Assembly: GCA_001803235.1 (NCBI GenBank)
Contig: MHBL01000367.1
Span: 29,813 to 93,812, forward strand
From: Lentisphaerae bacterium RIFOXYA12_64_32
GTDB taxonomy: Bacteria; Verrucomicrobiota; Lentisphaeria; Oligosphaerales; YB12-FULL-65-16
Reading direction: 5' to 3'
DNA: 64,000 bases
Shown here: one piece after another, positions 35,698 to 45,075 of the stretch
Layout of the letters: every line of letters begins with the position of its first letter
How positions within the stretch are numbered: position 1 is the first letter of the stretch
Made by a program: the position numbers and the translations under genes
The notes under the pieces: generated by a model
Seen by the model: the letters and a program-made list of their open reading frames with translations, nothing else
What the model was told of the DNA's origin: nothing
Databases searched by the model: none

Positions 35698-38619
35698 TCA
35701 CTCCCCGAACTTCAGCCAGCCGAAGTTCTTGTCTGGATTCAGGAAACCCCAGACCAGGCGGCCCTTGGCCGGCTGCGCGTCGGCCCACGAGCAGATACCG
35801 GTCCCCGGCTTCCCCGGCAACGGCAACGTTCGCACCACATTGACCCGGATGGGTTTTGTTCTGGCCGCACCGGTCCTTCTGAGCCAGCGGAACGGAATGG
35901 TCAGGATCACGGTCCACTCCCCGTTCTTGATCTGTGACGACACGCTCCAGGGGTCGTTGCCATGCGGAATGTAGCCGTTGTCCTTAACGCATTTGCCTGA
36001 GCCGTCCGTCCCCAATGAGAAGATCATCCGCGGTTCGGTGCGGCACGGTTCGATCAAGACCTGAATCCCGTTGCCGCTGAACGCCGCCGCACCGTCGCCG
36101 CCCGTTGTCCCCGGAGTGCAGCGCACGCCGATGTAGAGGTTGCGCGCGTCATATCCAGCCTTCCAGAAGGTGACCCGACCGTGCCGATCCGAGCCGGGGA
36201 CCGGGTTGTGGTCCGCCCAGTCGTAGCCGCACTTCTTCCACCGTTCGATATTGTGCACCTGCTGCACCCAGTACGTGCACTCCGCCTCGGGCAGCCTGGC
36301 CCACGCGCCACCCGCCGCCTTGCCGTCCAGCGCCGGGGCGCGTTTCAGCCCCCGCGCCACCTGCGCGACGCCGGCGGGCTTCTCGCCCGTGTAGTCCGGG
36401 AACAGCGGCTCGCCGAGCCCCGCCCTGGCCGCTACCGCCGGGAACTCCGTCTCGAGCAGGTCCCGCAACTGCGCCATGCGCCAGCGGATCAGGTCCGGGA
36501 AGTACTTGTACCCCTCCGCCTCCGAGTGGAAGCCCAGCCGCGAATCCGCCTCCGCCAAGGGCAGCAGTTCGGCGTCGATCTCCAGTTCCGCCCGAACGAT
36601 TCGTTTCATCTGCGCCAGCAGGCGACGCCGCACAGCCGGCTGCCGCGCCTCCGCCAGCTCCTCACGCAGGGCGTAGAAGTACAGGATGTTGTAACCGCTC
36701 CGGAACTGCAGCCCCAAGGCCGTGGCGATGCCGATGTCCTTCACGCGCTCCGGTTGGTCCTGGACGTGCGGCAGGAGCTTCTTGAGGACCCGCACGCCCT
36801 GGTTCCAGCGCGACGCCATGCGCTTGCACAGGATCAGCTTCTCCTCGAGCGTAAACCCGTTGGTGACGCACTCGGCGATGTAGTCGCCGCTCGGCGGGTA
36901 CCCGACCTGCCAGGTCGGCGCCGGCGGGCGGCGGCGCGGCTCAAGATGCAACGGCCAGACCGGGCCGTCGTGCATGGGGCCGAAGTAGCCGAAGATGTGC
37001 GCCGTCGGGTACTGCGAGTAGCCCTTCAGGAACCAGTCCCACGCCGTGACGACCTGCGGCGTGAATCGGCCCCAGTCGCGCCCCGCCAGGTGCTGGAGGA
37101 ACGCTTTCTCCGTCTTCGGAAACGGCGCGAACGACAGCTCGTTGGCGGCTTTGGTCATCAACGACGGGTAGGTGCCAAAGTACCAGGAGTGCATGGCTGA
37201 GCTTACGCCCAGGTCGTGCATCGCGCGGTACTTGCGGTACAGCAGGCCGGGCGCCGGCACCACCTGCGTGGTGGCCACCTCGTGCGAGCAGCCGACCTGC
37301 AGCTTGGCCGACATGCGCGTACCGTGCGCAACCGCCGCCGTGGCGCAGCCCCGGAACAGGTCACTCGGCCCGACGTACGACAGCCAGTAGTCCCAGGTCG
37401 GCCGCGGCTTGCCCAGTTGCACGTTGTGCCCGCCCGTCTCGAAGTTGTGCTGCAGGATGATCTCGCGCGGCATGTGCCCCGCCGCGTCCGCGGTCTTGGG
37501 CTTGCCCCAGCAGATCGACTGACCGTACGGCCACGCCACCAGTTCCGCCTCGGGGTTCACCGCGTGCATGCCTTTGGCCAACGTTGCCAGCACCTCGGCG
37601 AGGACCTCGTGCGGAGTCCGCAGCGAACAGCGCGGACAGGTGTTGCGCGCCGGCCACGACCCGCCGTCCGGAATACCCGCCGAATAGCAGTGCGTAAACC
37701 GCTCGCCGACCGGGATCACGATCAGCCCGCCCAACCCCGGCACCTCGCTGAACAGCGTGCGCGTCGCCTCCTCGACATAGGCGCGGCCCTTCTCCGTGCT
37801 GGTGCAGAACGCGTTGTTGTGCCCTTTCAGGTCCGGGTGCGCCGCCGCAGCCGCCGCAACTTCCGGGTAGTTCCAGGTGAACGCCGCCGGCTCAATGCAG
37901 AACGGGTAGATCCGAATCCCGTACCGCGCACACTTCTCGACCGTGCGCCGCAGCTTGTCCAGCCGCGGCCCGGCATGCCGCCCGTACTCGGGGATGATCT
38001 TCGACGGCACGGTCTGGAAGAAGTGGATCGTCATCCACAGCACGTTCGAGCCTTCGTGCGCCAGCCGGTTCAGGTACTCGTCCGGGTAGTAGTCGACATC
38101 GTCGGCCAACTCGTCCTTGCACTTCGGCGGGCGGTTGACCGGACCGTAGAAGCAGCGCGAGATCCGGGTTCGGATCAGCGGCGTCCGCGTCAGTTCGCCG
38201 AGCGGCAGGAACGGTCCGCCGCGACGCAGCATCTCGTCCTCGATCCACACCAGGCCGCGCCGGATCCCGTCCGCGTCGTTCGCCGTCAGTTCGCACCGGT
38301 CCGGATACACGGTGACGCGATACTCCTCGCGCACCGATGTCGGCGCACGCGCCGTGACGATCCGGTACGCGCCGTTGCTGCGCAGCCCCGCACACCGGAG
38401 AAAGAAACGGAAGTCAACATAGGCCGTCTGCAAGACACCGCGCGGATCGTCAAACGCCGGGGCCAGGCGCACACCCGCCGGGAAATGCGCCTCACCCCGG
38501 CGCGCGGCGCGCGGCGCCCACACCACCTTGCTGTGAAACGGCACCGTGCGCAGCTCATCGACAAAGGCCCAGTCCTTCTCTTCAGGCCGCGGTGGCAATC
38601 GGGTCAGATCAAAGCTCAC
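35698..38619 (-). CDS. Large glycoside-hydrolase-like protein with C-terminal CBM9-like domain
   Basis: The 973-residue product is placed at the GTG at 38619 because a strong AGGAGGAG lies 6-7 nt upstream; the frame is open further but without features. Residues ~60-160 resemble the N-terminal domain of GH20/GH67/GH84 enzymes (YRVTVYPDRCELTANDADGI then RRGLVWIEDEML). A barrel-like region follows (TRISRCFYGPVNRPP, LDKLRRTVEKCARYGIRIYPF, GLIVIPVGERFTHCY, CPRCSLRTPHEVLAEVL). Residues ~740-973 match a CBM9-like domain (PALDGKAAGGAWARLPEAE, DARNLYIGVRC, NGIQVLIEP, WTVILTIPFRWL). A uronic-acid or hexosamine substrate is plausible. No signal peptide is visible, odd for this enzyme type. Confidence 0.82.
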   Translation of the reverse strand: MSFDLTRLPPRPEEKDWAFVDELRTVPFHSKVVWAPRAARRGEAHFPAGVRLAPAFDDPRGVLQTAYVDFRFFLRCAGLRSNGAYRIVTARAPTSVREEYRVTVYPDRCELTANDADGIRRGLVWIEDEMLRRGGPFLPLGELTRTPLIRTRISRCFYGPVNRPPKCKDELADDVDYYPDEYLNRLAHEGSNVLWMTIHFFQTVPSKIIPEYGRHAGPRLDKLRRTVEKCARYGIRIYPFCIEPAAFTWNYPEVAAAAAAHPDLKGHNNAFCTSTEKGRAYVEEATRTLFSEVPGLGGLIVIPVGERFTHCYSAGIPDGGSWPARNTCPRCSLRTPHEVLAEVLATLAKGMHAVNPEAELVAWPYGQSICWGKPKTADAAGHMPREIILQHNFETGGHNVQLGKPRPTWDYWLSYVGPSDLFRGCATAAVAHGTRMSAKLQVGCSHEVATTQVVPAPGLLYRKYRAMHDLGVSSAMHSWYFGTYPSLMTKAANELSFAPFPKTEKAFLQHLAGRDWGRFTPQVVTAWDWFLKGYSQYPTAHIFGYFGPMHDGPVWPLHLEPRRRPPAPTWQVGYPPSGDYIAECVTNGFTLEEKLILCKRMASRWNQGVRVLKKLLPHVQDQPERVKDIGIATALGLQFRSGYNILYFYALREELAEARQPAVRRRLLAQMKRIVRAELEIDAELLPLAEADSRLGFHSEAEGYKYFPDLIRWRMAQLRDLLETEFPAVAARAGLGEPLFPDYTGEKPAGVAQVARGLKRAPALDGKAAGGAWARLPEAECTYWVQQVHNIERWKKCGYDWADHNPVPGSDRHGRVTFWKAGYDARNLYIGVRCTPGTTGGDGAAAFSGNGIQVLIEPCRTEPRMIFSLGTDGSGKCVKDNGYIPHGNDPWSVSSQIKNGEWTVILTIPFRWLRRTGAARTKPIRVNVVRTLPLPGKPGTGICSWADAQPAKGRLVWGFLNPDKNFGWLKFGE

Positions 38620-38712
38620 GGGTATTCTCCTCCTATCGCACGATGCGGACTCCGCACGTCTCCGGGTCACCCCCACATGACCGGCGGTTCGCGTCACCGA
38701 GCCGACAAGGCC

Positions 38713-38741
38713 AATATAGGGGATTAGTGGAAGCGACTCAA
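38713..38741 (-). promoter_or_regulatory. Predicted promoter TTGAGT-17-TATATT
   Basis: On the minus strand TTGAGT (38736-38741) and TATATT (38713-38718) are 17 bp apart, ~95 nt upstream of the glycosidase-like gene's GTG. The extended box TATATTGGCC is identical to that at 23363. Confidence 0.5.
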
Positions 38742-38807
38742 GCGGGACGTGCGACGCACAACGGCAGGGGTTCCGCCGCCTTCTCTGGGTTGGCCGATTA
38801 CGGAACA

Positions 38808-40790
38808 TCAATCCCACGTAATCCGGCAGGTGACGGCGAACTCGCCCCCGTTGGCCACGGACTCGGCGGTCAGGATCCGAGGGACTGGGAGGCCGAACAC
38901 GCGCGCCGCCCGTGCGGCGTGGACGCTGCGGGTGCTCGTCACTCGGACCGGCGCATCGGCACTCCACGCGAAGCGAGCCTGTCCGTGCGAACCCCGCACG
39001 CACGCCGCAACCCCTGAACGCGACACTGTCGGGCGCATCCCGAACCCGAGATGGAACAACTGCCGGAATGTGTGTTTTCCGCGCGCAGCCGGCCCCAGCG
39101 CCACACGGTCCTCCACCTCCAGCCAGCACGCCGCCAGGTCGAACCGGAACGTCCGCCGCACCACCACGCCCGGGTACGCGTTGTGACGACAGACGGCGAT
39201 CCCGGTAACTCCGGCGACGTCAACGCGCTCCACCGTGGCCTCGGGGTTCTGCCCGCCCCACCACCCGCGCACGTCGCCGAGCCGACTCATGGGTACTGGT
39301 GAAACGTCGTCAACCGTCAACAGGCTGTGGCCGAACGGACTGTAGTAGAAGGCCCGCTCTTCGGGAACGACCGCCTCGACGCGATACCCGTACCCGGACG
39401 TGTCCTGCACCAGCGGCTCACCCCGGATCCAGAGTTGGAACGACGTGAAGTCCAAGTGGCTGTGCCCGGTCCGCGACCGCGGATCCGCGATGAGCCACAG
39501 TGCCGACGCCTCAGGCCCGTGCCCGTCACGAACCAGAACTATCCCGCTGTCTCGGAAGACATGCCACGGTCGACGAACCATCCCGGACGGCGCATCCGCT
39601 TTCCTCACGCTGAACGGGCAGTACGCGGTGTCCAGCCGCACGCCGATCTCTGCGGCGCGCTCCACGGTCGCGGTATCGTCAAACAACGCGCGGTACGTCT
39701 TGAGTTGCAGGCCGTCGGGCGGCGGCTGGCAGTCGCCGTACGGGATCAGCAGCCCGTTGGGCGCGGACAACTCGACCAGTCCCCACAGGAACCGCCGCAG
39801 CTTCCGTTCCTGGTAAGGCAGCAACAAACGGTCCCCGTTCGCGCGCGCCAACTCGACCGCCTGGACATACATGTTCGCGATGTACCACGCGTAGCGCGAA
39901 CTGTGCTCCACCGACGTGCCGTCCGCGTGAATGGAACCGCGAATGTGGCGGCGAATGCACGCCCGGCCCATATCCACCAACTGCCGCGAATGCGGAAACT
40001 CGGGCCAGGCCAGGCCCAGGCAGTACGGGGTCGCCCCGGCGTCGAACAGGTTGTGGTTCCCGAAGTGGTACACAAACCGGCCCGATGACGTCTGCGGCAG
40101 ACGCAAGTACTGCCGGCTCACGAACCAGACGTACTTCAGCACGTCGAACGCCGTGTCGGTATCCAGAGCCCCCAGCAGCCCGGAGTAGAGCACATCCGTG
40201 GCCACCAGCAGACGCCGCCCGGCACGCATGCAGGAATGCTCGGCACTGAACGACCCGCCGCCGCGCACCGCCGCCAGGTCGACGTGGAACGGATACTCCT
40301 GCTGCCACCGTTGCCAGAATTTCGTGAACACGTCCGCGTAGCGGGGATCGCGGGTCATGGCGTAACCGGCCGCGGCGAACAGGCCCCAGTACCAGAAGTG
40401 CAGGACCAGCCAGCCGGATGATCCGTACAGGTGCGCCTGCCCGCGGCGCCAGTCGATGTCCGGGCCCAGGTTGTGGTAACCGCCGCGATGGTTCGGGTCG
40501 CGCACGCGAAAATCCAGCACCGTGGCCGCGTCGTCGCGGCCGATGCTGTCGCCCCAGAAGTAGTTGCGTGTTGCGAACGTCGCCGCGGCACGGTCCCGGT
40601 AGTCGAACAGCCAGCGCGGCGTGCGACGCCCGCAGAAGTGCGCCACGACAAGCTGCTTGGCGCGCGACGGGTCCTTGCCCCACACCCGCCAGGCCCGGGC
40701 CAATCGCGGCGCGCTGTCGACCAAGTCGTGTGCGAAGTCCTCGTCTTTGACGTCACGCCAGTGCAGCACTTCGTTAATCGTCGTCTGCAT
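38808..40790 (-). CDS. Heparinase II/III-family protein (putative polysaccharide lyase)
   Basis: The 660-residue product starts MQTTINEVLHWRDVKDEDF at 40790, with GAGGAG upstream. The N-terminal ~330 residues form the alpha/alpha toroid (YHNLGPDIDWRRGQAHL, FWQRWQQEYPFHVD, FGNHNLFDAGATPYCLGLAW, SIHADGTSVEHSSRYAWYI); the Asn, His and Tyr there correspond to usual active residues. The beta-sandwich half has the family hallmark SRTGHSHLDFTSFQLWIRGEP (near residue 450) and DTSGYGYR. These lyases cleave uronic-acid glycosidic bonds in glycosaminoglycans, alginate or similar polymers. No signal peptide is seen. It sits between two glycosidase-like genes on the same strand. Confidence 0.9.
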   Translation of the reverse strand: MQTTINEVLHWRDVKDEDFAHDLVDSAPRLARAWRVWGKDPSRAKQLVVAHFCGRRTPRWLFDYRDRAAATFATRNYFWGDSIGRDDAATVLDFRVRDPNHRGGYHNLGPDIDWRRGQAHLYGSSGWLVLHFWYWGLFAAAGYAMTRDPRYADVFTKFWQRWQQEYPFHVDLAAVRGGGSFSAEHSCMRAGRRLLVATDVLYSGLLGALDTDTAFDVLKYVWFVSRQYLRLPQTSSGRFVYHFGNHNLFDAGATPYCLGLAWPEFPHSRQLVDMGRACIRRHIRGSIHADGTSVEHSSRYAWYIANMYVQAVELARANGDRLLLPYQERKLRRFLWGLVELSAPNGLLIPYGDCQPPPDGLQLKTYRALFDDTATVERAAEIGVRLDTAYCPFSVRKADAPSGMVRRPWHVFRDSGIVLVRDGHGPEASALWLIADPRSRTGHSHLDFTSFQLWIRGEPLVQDTSGYGYRVEAVVPEERAFYYSPFGHSLLTVDDVSPVPMSRLGDVRGWWGGQNPEATVERVDVAGVTGIAVCRHNAYPGVVVRRTFRFDLAACWLEVEDRVALGPAARGKHTFRQLFHLGFGMRPTVSRSGVAACVRGSHGQARFAWSADAPVRVTSTRSVHAARAARVFGLPVPRILTAESVANGGEFAVTCRITWD

Positions 40791-40895
40791 GTAACCCAAC
40801 TCCTCGCCGAGCCTTGCGACACGGCATGCTGTGTCTCTCTGCGGGAACGGACCCAACGGACTATGCGGACGGCTGCCGGGGTTCTTGCCCCGCGC

Positions 40896-43193
40896 TCAAA
40901 CCGAAACCGCCGCCAACTGCGCGCGCAGGTCGCTCGTCCAGCCGCCCGGCTGCAGCAACTCCTCGAACCACGGCCCGGGCGCATCGTCGCGATGCCGCGC
41001 CATGCTCTCCAGCTTGCACCCCAGCGAGTGCGCCAGCGGCGCCTTGATCATGTAGGTCGTCTCTTCCCCGGATGTCACCGGGATCAGCCGTGACGGCGAC
41101 GTCTCGACCAGGTCTTTGAACGCCTGTGTGTTCGCGATCTCGGCGTCGATGCAACGCCGGACACGCCGCACGTGCGGACTGCGCGCGGGGTTTTCACGGT
41201 CCTCGCCGAGACAGGCGTGAGTCGCCTCCTGCACTTCGATCAGGTTCCGGTCCGTGGTCAGCAGGCACCGCAGGCACCGGCTCCGGTCGCGCACGTCACG
41301 CGCCGTGTCCGAGAGTGGCGCTATACCGTCGAATGCCGCCAGCGCCCGGTCCAGGCGCGGCAGGATATCGCGGTCGAACCCAGCCAACGCGGCATGCGCT
41401 TTCTCGTCCGTGACCATCCGGCCCCAGCCCTTGTAGAAATGGTCGAGCCACGCCGGGTCGGTGGGACCGACGTTGAACTCCAGGTGCCGGTAGTAGCGCC
41501 AGTCCTCCCACGTGAGCAACGCCTGGTTCGGCACGAGCGGACGCACCAGGCGCCGCCACAGCGTACGGCCGGACACGAAGTTCAGCGTCCACGCGAGCGG
41601 ACGGACGTGCCGGACCGCCTCGTCGCACAGGCACCAAGCCGCGACCAAGGCTTCCGCTTCGCCCGGCGACGCGGTCCAGGCCGCGGCGCGAGCGCGCAGG
41701 AATGCTTGGATGTCCAGCCCGGGACCGCGGCAGTTGAACTCGCGAATCACCTCGTTGTTGATGTAGCGCGGCACGAACACCTCGGTCTGCAGCCCACCGC
41801 GGTGCACCAGGTGCTCCACCTCGCCGTCCCGCCGCAAACTGCAGAGCATGTCGAAGGTCAACACCGGGTGCGGCACCCCGAGCATCGGCCCGAGCGGCTT
41901 CCACCAGTTGCTCAGGCCTTCGACCTGGAACTGCGGTTCCCAGCCGAACGACCGGATCTTCCGGCCCCGCGAGAAGTCCAGTGCGCCCGAGAACCGCGAT
42001 CCGGCTGAGCCGCTCAGGCCGGCCGTGAAACTCGCACTCACCGTCTTCGGAATGGCCGAGAGAATCCCGGCGATCTCGTCCGGTTCGGTCGTACCCTCGT
42101 CACGGAACCAGGCCAGGCAGATGGTCGCCTGGAAGTCAGGGTTCACCTTCCGCCCGCCCTCAAGCAGGGCGGTCATCATCGCCCTGACCGAGTCCTGGAC
42201 CGGCCGCCTCCGTGCCAAACGCGGCCCGTTCGGGCCGGCGTACAACTGCCGCGCCCACGGAAACCCGGCGCAACTGTCCTGGCTCCAGACCGAGATGCGG
42301 CCGATACCCGGCGCTTCGCGCAGCAGGTTCTCCATCAACTCGCGGTAGTGCTGCTGCACCATCGGGTGCGCCGGGTCCATGGCGAACTCCGCTTCCGCCG
42401 AGTAGTCGGAGCAGTCGACCCGGGCGCCGCGCAGGTCCGGGTACTTGTCGAAAAACCGCTCCGGGGTCACCCGCGGCTCAAACGCCTGCACCGTGGGCGT
42501 CAGCCCCCACGACAAGGCGATGTCATGGTACTGCTTGAGCTTGGCCAGGTTGCGCGCCAGCAGACGCGCGTCGTACGTGCCGCGGTTCAGCGTCGACTCG
42601 ACGAACATGTCCAGCGCCGCGGAGTAGATCGCCCACCACTGATACTTGTCGTCGTAGCAGCGCCGCTCGCGCACCTGCACCGGCACCACGTCGGCGAGCA
42701 TGTTCACCTCCATCGAGGTGCCGCCGACCCGCACAATGTCCCGAGCGTGCCGCGCGATGTCGAACCCGTCCGCCATGCGGTTGAACCCGTGCGTCCAGTC
42801 GTCGAACTCGATGTCCATGGACCGGAACTGCGCCGTCCGCACCTCGCGCAGCGGCACCGTGCGGGGGGACGTCTCGCGCAGCAGGTCCAGCAGGCGCAGC
42901 GCCGCGTGCGCGCCGCCCCGCGACGTCGAACCCGTCACCACCCAACCGCCGTCGCCCATCTCATACAAGGCGTGCCAGGACCGGTCCGCCGGAACCTGCT
43001 TGAGCAGCACCTCGACGTCCGGCTCCCTTCGCGCGAACGCCGGGCCGCCCAGGTTCAGCGCGCCCGCCAACGGCCGATCGTGCGTCTCAACCGTCCCCTG
43101 CAGATCCGCGGCCAGGGCCTTGGCCGCCGTGCGGTACGGAACCGCCGCGGCGGCGTCAACCACAATCCGAACCGAAGTTACTGTGCTCTTCAT
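40896..43193 (-). CDS. Putative glycosidase with alpha-glucuronidase-like architecture
   Basis: The 765-residue protein starts MKSTVTSVRIVVDAAAAVPY at 43193. Its N-terminal domain (VLLKQVPADRSWHALYEMG, GWVVTGSTSRGGAHAALRLL) looks like the GH20/GH67-type beta domain. The following REVRTAQFRSMDIEFDDWTH opens a barrel with VNMLADVVPVQVRER, IALSWGLTPTVQAFEPRVTPE, ISVWSQDSCAGFPWAR and AWFRDEGTTEPDEIAG. A helical C-terminal half follows (LTWEDWRYYRHLEFNVGPTD). The substrate may contain uronic acid or hexosamine; the family was not identified with certainty. It lies 205 bp downstream of the IclR regulator and carries the conserved leader motif. Confidence 0.75.
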   Translation of the reverse strand: MKSTVTSVRIVVDAAAAVPYRTAAKALAADLQGTVETHDRPLAGALNLGGPAFARREPDVEVLLKQVPADRSWHALYEMGDGGWVVTGSTSRGGAHAALRLLDLLRETSPRTVPLREVRTAQFRSMDIEFDDWTHGFNRMADGFDIARHARDIVRVGGTSMEVNMLADVVPVQVRERRCYDDKYQWWAIYSAALDMFVESTLNRGTYDARLLARNLAKLKQYHDIALSWGLTPTVQAFEPRVTPERFFDKYPDLRGARVDCSDYSAEAEFAMDPAHPMVQQHYRELMENLLREAPGIGRISVWSQDSCAGFPWARQLYAGPNGPRLARRRPVQDSVRAMMTALLEGGRKVNPDFQATICLAWFRDEGTTEPDEIAGILSAIPKTVSASFTAGLSGSAGSRFSGALDFSRGRKIRSFGWEPQFQVEGLSNWWKPLGPMLGVPHPVLTFDMLCSLRRDGEVEHLVHRGGLQTEVFVPRYINNEVIREFNCRGPGLDIQAFLRARAAAWTASPGEAEALVAAWCLCDEAVRHVRPLAWTLNFVSGRTLWRRLVRPLVPNQALLTWEDWRYYRHLEFNVGPTDPAWLDHFYKGWGRMVTDEKAHAALAGFDRDILPRLDRALAAFDGIAPLSDTARDVRDRSRCLRCLLTTDRNLIEVQEATHACLGEDRENPARSPHVRRVRRCIDAEIANTQAFKDLVETSPSRLIPVTSGEETTYMIKAPLAHSLGCKLESMARHRDDAPGPWFEELLQPGGWTSDLRAQLAAVSV

Positions 43194-43199
43194 GGTCAC

Positions 43200-43270
43200 G
43201 CCTCTTTCGCTTGTAGTCGTCAATCGCAAATCTCGTCGCCGTCGTTCCTCCATGCCCTGCACAACGTGGC
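43200..43270 (-). promoter_or_regulatory. Conserved leader motif upstream of glycosidase-like gene
   Basis: On the minus strand GCCACGTTGTGCAGGGCATG, GAGGAACGACGGCGACGAGA and TTTGCGATTGACGACTAC align with 29391-29450 over ~60 positions with a 2-bp gap, ending ~19 nt before the start codon at 43193. Confidence 0.55.
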
Positions 43271-43397
43271 AGGCACTCGCGCAAACCTTGTGGAGTGGGG
43301 CGGCAAAGCCCTGCCGCGCAGGGCGTCGACGCCGCTTTGGCTGTGGCGCATCGCCCAGGCCACGCGTTTCAGCCAACGCGGTGTTGCCCCGCCCGTT

Positions 43398-44150
43398 TCA
43401 CGTCGCCCCGCTGATGGTCCGTGCCGCACTCTGCAACTCCTTGATCAGTGCGCGTGAAACCCGGGCCTGTTCCTTGGCGGACTCGTGTTGCCGGCTCACA
43501 CCGATGACCGCCAGGACCCGACCGTCGGCGCCCGAGACCGGCACCGCCAACCGATACGGGCCCGGCGCGCCACGCTCCACGTATCCTACCCGACGGCACT
43601 CACCCAGGAATGCCTCCAGCGTCGCCTCGTCACCCCATACACCCCGACCGTATTCATCGAACGGATAGCGCGCCTCGTAGGATGCCCGGTCCGAGACCGA
43701 CCAGAACGCCTGAAAGCACAGCGTCAGAGCCATGGTGTACGGCACCAGCATGCGCCCGCCCGGACGCTCCAGCGTCCCGGGCCGCGCCGGGTCGACACGC
43801 AGCGTCACCTCAATCTCGCCACCCACCGGTTCGGCAACGAACGCAAACGTCCCCGGCATCAGGCGAGCCAGGCGCAGCACTTCCGTCTCCGCAACGGCAC
43901 GCCAGTTCCGCTCCTGGCGCCGACGCGCCAGCGCATCGATCGCCGGCCCGAGCCGATAGTGAACCGGCCGCGACACCTTCTCGAGATATCCCCGGACGAC
44001 CAGCGTCTTCGCCAGGTTGAACGCCGTGGGCCGGCTCACGCCCAACGCAGCCGCCAGTTCCGCCAGCGTCAGACCGCTCTCCGCGGCCGCAGCGCGTTCG
44101 AGAATCTCCAATCCCCGGGTTACACTCTGTACCGTGCCGGTTTCCTTCAC
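43398..44150 (-). CDS. IclR-family transcriptional regulator
   Basis: The 250-residue protein starts with GTG at 44150 behind GGAGGG. The winged helix-turn-helix occupies residues ~8-65 (VQSVTRGLEILERAAAAESG, LTLAELAAALGVSRPTAFNL, KTLVVRGYLEKV). The effector-binding GAF-like domain fills the rest (GTFAFVAEPVGGEIEVTLRV, RVGYVERGAPGPYRLAVPV, LAVIGVSRQHESAKEQARVS). IclR proteins usually repress or activate adjacent catabolic genes and respond to small metabolites. It heads the minus-strand run of carbohydrate genes (43193 down to 31930), so it probably controls them; the AT-rich palindromes just upstream are likely autoregulatory sites. Confidence 0.93.
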   Translation of the reverse strand: MKETGTVQSVTRGLEILERAAAAESGLTLAELAAALGVSRPTAFNLAKTLVVRGYLEKVSRPVHYRLGPAIDALARRRQERNWRAVAETEVLRLARLMPGTFAFVAEPVGGEIEVTLRVDPARPGTLERPGGRMLVPYTMALTLCFQAFWSVSDRASYEARYPFDEYGRGVWGDEATLEAFLGECRRVGYVERGAPGPYRLAVPVSGADGRVLAVIGVSRQHESAKEQARVSRALIKELQSAARTISGAT

Positions 44151-44159
44151 GGTTTCCCT

Positions 44160-44232
44160 CCAATATTGTTACGTAGTATCGTCATTTTGTTATTCTATTC
44201 TGAATATATCGACAAAAGGACTCTTTGTCAAG
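44160..44232. promoter_or_regulatory. AT-rich operator/promoter region upstream of the IclR gene
   Basis: An unusually AT-rich island contains the 11-bp palindrome TATTCTGAATA (44196-44206) and the inverted repeat GACAAA(N7)TTTGTC (44211-44229). TATTGT and TATTCT-like boxes are possible -10 elements for the IclR gene. The position fits autoregulation. The remaining stretch to 44640 shows no gene. Confidence 0.55.
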
Positions 44233-44640
44233 GGGCACTGCCGCCCTTGCCCCAGTGCCAGCGAACGGCAGACCTCTGTCCGAACCGCGCGCGGGGGCAA
44301 GTAGTGCATTTGGGAGAACCGCTTGTTCCCTCTCGCGGTTCGGCGGGAAGACCCTGCACCTGCATTCCGCACCTTTGCGCATAGCGTACACCTCTACGCC
44401 ACGCTTGCATGCGCCTCCCCGCAGCGGTACTGTGTCGAGTAACCTCTACGTTGAGTGCCTCGCAGACGGGGATCGTGCGTGTCTCGACGGGGAAGGAAGG
44501 GCGACGTACGGTCAAGTCACGATACGGGGCACCGGCTAAGTAACAGGGAAACCCGAGCCATGACCACGCTCCCATGTCGTACTCTCGCGCGCGCGAGGGA
44601 CAGCAGACGGGGAACCCGCGAGTAGAGAGGATTTCATGCC

Positions 44641-45075
44641 ATGAGTAATTCCGAGCATTTCCGCAAGCTGGAACGGATGTCCGCCGCCGAACCGATGAAC
44701 GGCACCATTCCTGCCAGCATGAAGGTGGGGGACGGCACGGCTGAGGTGGTTGTCCAAGTACGTCCGGAATTCCACCACTGCGCTCGGGCCGTGCACGGGG
44801 CGGTGTACTTCAAGGCCCTCGACGATGCCGCCTATTTCGCCGCCAGTTCGGCGATCGAGGACATGCTGCTGGTGACCGTTTCGTTCACCGTGTACTTCAC
44901 CCGCCCAGTCTCCCAGGGTGAGATGAAAGCACGCGGGCGCTTGGTGCACCAGTCACGGCGTCTGCTGGTCGCGGAGGCGGAACTGCTGGACTCGGCGGGG
45001 CGAATCGTTGCGCGTGGCAGCGGCACGTTCATGGAGAGCCGGACGCCGCTCTCGCCGCAGATCGGTTACTGCTGA
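44641..45075 (+). CDS. PaaI-type hotdog-fold thioesterase
   Basis: The 144-residue protein starts at the ATG at 44641, preceded by GAGAGGA. The hotdog pattern is clear: AEVVVQVRPEFHHCARAVHGAVYFKALDDAAYFAAS (catalytic-loop HGAV followed by the central helix), MLLVTVSFTVYFTRPVSQGEMKARGRLVH and LVAEAELLDSAGRIVARGSGTFM. The family hydrolyses acyl-CoA thioesters, often aryl-CoA. The usual catalytic Asp or Asn region is HHCARAVHGA with Asp residues in ALDDAA. Its stop overlaps by 10 bp the 3' end of the convergent glycosidase-like gene. No pathway is suggested by the neighbours. Confidence 0.9.
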   Translation: MSNSEHFRKLERMSAAEPMNGTIPASMKVGDGTAEVVVQVRPEFHHCARAVHGAVYFKALDDAAYFAASSAIEDMLLVTVSFTVYFTRPVSQGEMKARGRLVHQSRRLLVAEAELLDSAGRIVARGSGTFMESRTPLSPQIGYC

